Assembly (NCBI GenBank): GCA_024349245.1
Contig: JALDNG010000954.1
Coordinates: forward strand, 62,001-126,000
Direction of reading: 5' to 3'
Length of the DNA stretch: 64,000 nt
Source of the DNA: Neodontobutis hainanensis
Taxonomy: Eukaryota > Chordata > Actinopteri > Gobiiformes > Odontobutidae
The translations under genes and the position numbers were made by a program. Shown piece after piece: positions 62,797 to 64,000 of this stretch; position 1 is the stretch's first letter, and each line of letters opens with the position of its first letter. The notes below the pieces were generated by a model. That model had not been told where the DNA came from. It saw nothing but the letters and a program-made list of their open reading frames with translations, and did not search any database.

Positions 62797-63646
62797 ATGC
62801 ATCAAATCAAGAAGACACAATAAAATATTTTAAAGAACTTAGTGATTTATCTTTTGAACCCTGATCAAGTATACTATGTCAGATTAACGATTTCGTGAAT
62901 AATAATTAATGATAATTTTTTTGAAACAATACTCTATTCGTATATGATTGTTAGAAGACCGAGGATACGCATCGAAATTTTTGACAGGGAAAAATATATT
63001 TCATTAATTATACGCATGTGTAAAGAAGAAAGCTGACATTTTGTTTTTGATAGAACGTTGTCTCGCATCATTTGTAAATTTTATTGTACTTTAATGCACC
63101 AATACATAAATAACAATATCGACGGTGTGTGAAATATTCAGAAGAAATAATATCTTGTTTTTAATCTGAGAGCCTACAGCAGTAAATTCGAATATATTCT
63201 TTGGATAGTTTTTAGATGTATGTCGCTTTCTTATACATGTTACGAATGCTGAAAACCGTTAAATTTTGGTTATACGGGTTAATTGTATAAAATTCGAAAC
63301 AAAGATCCTAACTATAAGAGCTTATGTTAACAACATTTATTTTAGATTTATCAAAAAGGTCGTGATAAAATTTGAAACATCTTTAATAGTTCATAATAAT
63401 ATTGTTCTCAATTCACCTGTCAGAATTTTGAATTATTTTGTATAAGGTTAGAAATTTCGTAAACGTTTAATATAGAGTATCAAACTCAGTTAGATGGAAT
63501 TGGTAAACAGATATATCAAGAATATTATTTCTTCAGAATGTAAATCCATCGAGAATCTCGATCAATGGGAATCTTGTTAAATATTTGTTATTTTCTCATT
63601 TAATTTTACAGCTCATACTTTCAAGGCGTTTACCAATTCGAACTAA
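62797..63646 (+). CDS. candidate 3' part of another phase-1 small-exon gene
   Basis: Pieces in a consistent phase 1: 62797-62841 (45 nt, acceptor TTAGTATTTCAG, reads ASNQEDTIKYFKEL; if not spliced it ends at a TGA at 62864). Then 63476-63502 (27 nt, YQTQLDGI, donor GTAAAC), 63537-63575 (39 nt, acceptor TATTTCTTCAG, ECKSIENLDQWES), and the terminal exon 63612-63646 (acceptor TTAATTTTACAG, SHTFKAFTNSN then TAA). The last two introns would be only 34 and 36 nt, shorter than any in the main microexon gene, which weakens the model. Between 62960 and 63090 another broken frame (DRGYASKFLTGKNIFH, then after a stop YACVKKKADILFLIERCLAS) may be a separate remnant. Confidence 0.35.
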
Positions 63647-64000
63647 TGTTTGAAATAAAGCAACACCTGCAATTAAAAAAATATTTGAATTCTTCCAAAG
63701 AATCATTTGAAGCAATAGACTCAGCGAATTATTATACATAGTGTTTGTTATGTCTAAAAATAAAGGTAAATCCCAACGGCGAGAAATTAAAAGCTTCTAA
63801 TAGGATTTTGATGATATTGTCTTTTTTTTACATAAAAACAAAAGAGATTCATAAAAAGTCAGCATGTCAAAAATGTGAAATTGTAGGATTAATTTTGATA
63901 ATATTCGTTAACTGATCACTGAAATTAAATTTAACATCGATAATTTTTTGGTTAATCCTAAAAGATGCTAAGTTAGTTTCACCATATGAATTGCAAACAA
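63647..64000. other. no supported gene at the window end
   Basis: No frame with splice support was found; a gene could continue beyond the window. Confidence 0.3.

Noticed and set aside
1..64000. CRISPR arrays, rRNA, tRNA, bacterial operons
   Set aside because: No regularly spaced repeats, no conserved rRNA words, no cloverleaf with A and B boxes, and no Shine-Dalgarno-led gene runs were seen.

Overview
The window looks like nuclear DNA of a very AT-rich animal. It has no bacterial gene density, no rRNA or tRNA that I can see, two eukaryotic-type transposable elements, and a gene built from tiny exons separated by AT-rich introns. The best clue to the lineage is that gene. Its chain of phase-1 microexons encodes repeated cysteine-tyrosine-cysteine modules, which is the architecture described for BICYCLE effector genes of aphids and their sternorrhynchan relatives (phylloxerans, scale insects). 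I did not identify the species, and other AT-rich animal lineages are not excluded.

Layout. Positions 1-11.8 kb are moderately AT-rich and hold at least four coding-like stretches whose reading frame breaks about every 100-300 bases (2754-4305 +, 6668-7007 +, 7622-7735 +, 10862-8840 -). Positions 11812-17738 are a minus-strand Ty3/gypsy (Mag-like) LTR retrotransposon. It has unusually short LTRs of about 60 bp, a clear polypurine tract and primer-binding site, gag, protease, reverse transcriptase, RNase H and integrase, and an internal partial duplication of gag-PR-RT. Immediately after its right LTR the composition steps to extreme AT richness.

Positions 22.6-32.0 kb hold the main discovery: a plus-strand gene of about 24 exons. 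All 21 internal exons are in phase 1-1, 15 of them are exactly 45 nt, and together they encode about 339 residues. Six two-exon modules follow a two-cysteine plan. Five of these have exactly C-x4-[Y/F]-x13-C, with the exon junction lying between the cysteines. Positions 32-55.7 kb are mostly gene-poor, with a possible cysteine-rich gene tail at 43.1-43.7 kb and a GC-rich hairpin at 53.6 kb.

Positions 55686-56997 are a Tc1/mariner-IS630 type DNA transposon with perfect 27-bp terminal inverted repeats and a transposase broken at homopolymers. Positions 60.3-63.65 kb are less AT-rich and contain several plus-strand coding-like exons, including what may be the 3' end of another phase-1 small-exon gene.

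Frame breaks throughout often sit in homopolymer runs, so some may be assembly or read errors rather than real decay. The microexon gene itself needs no frame correction from its second exon to its stop.
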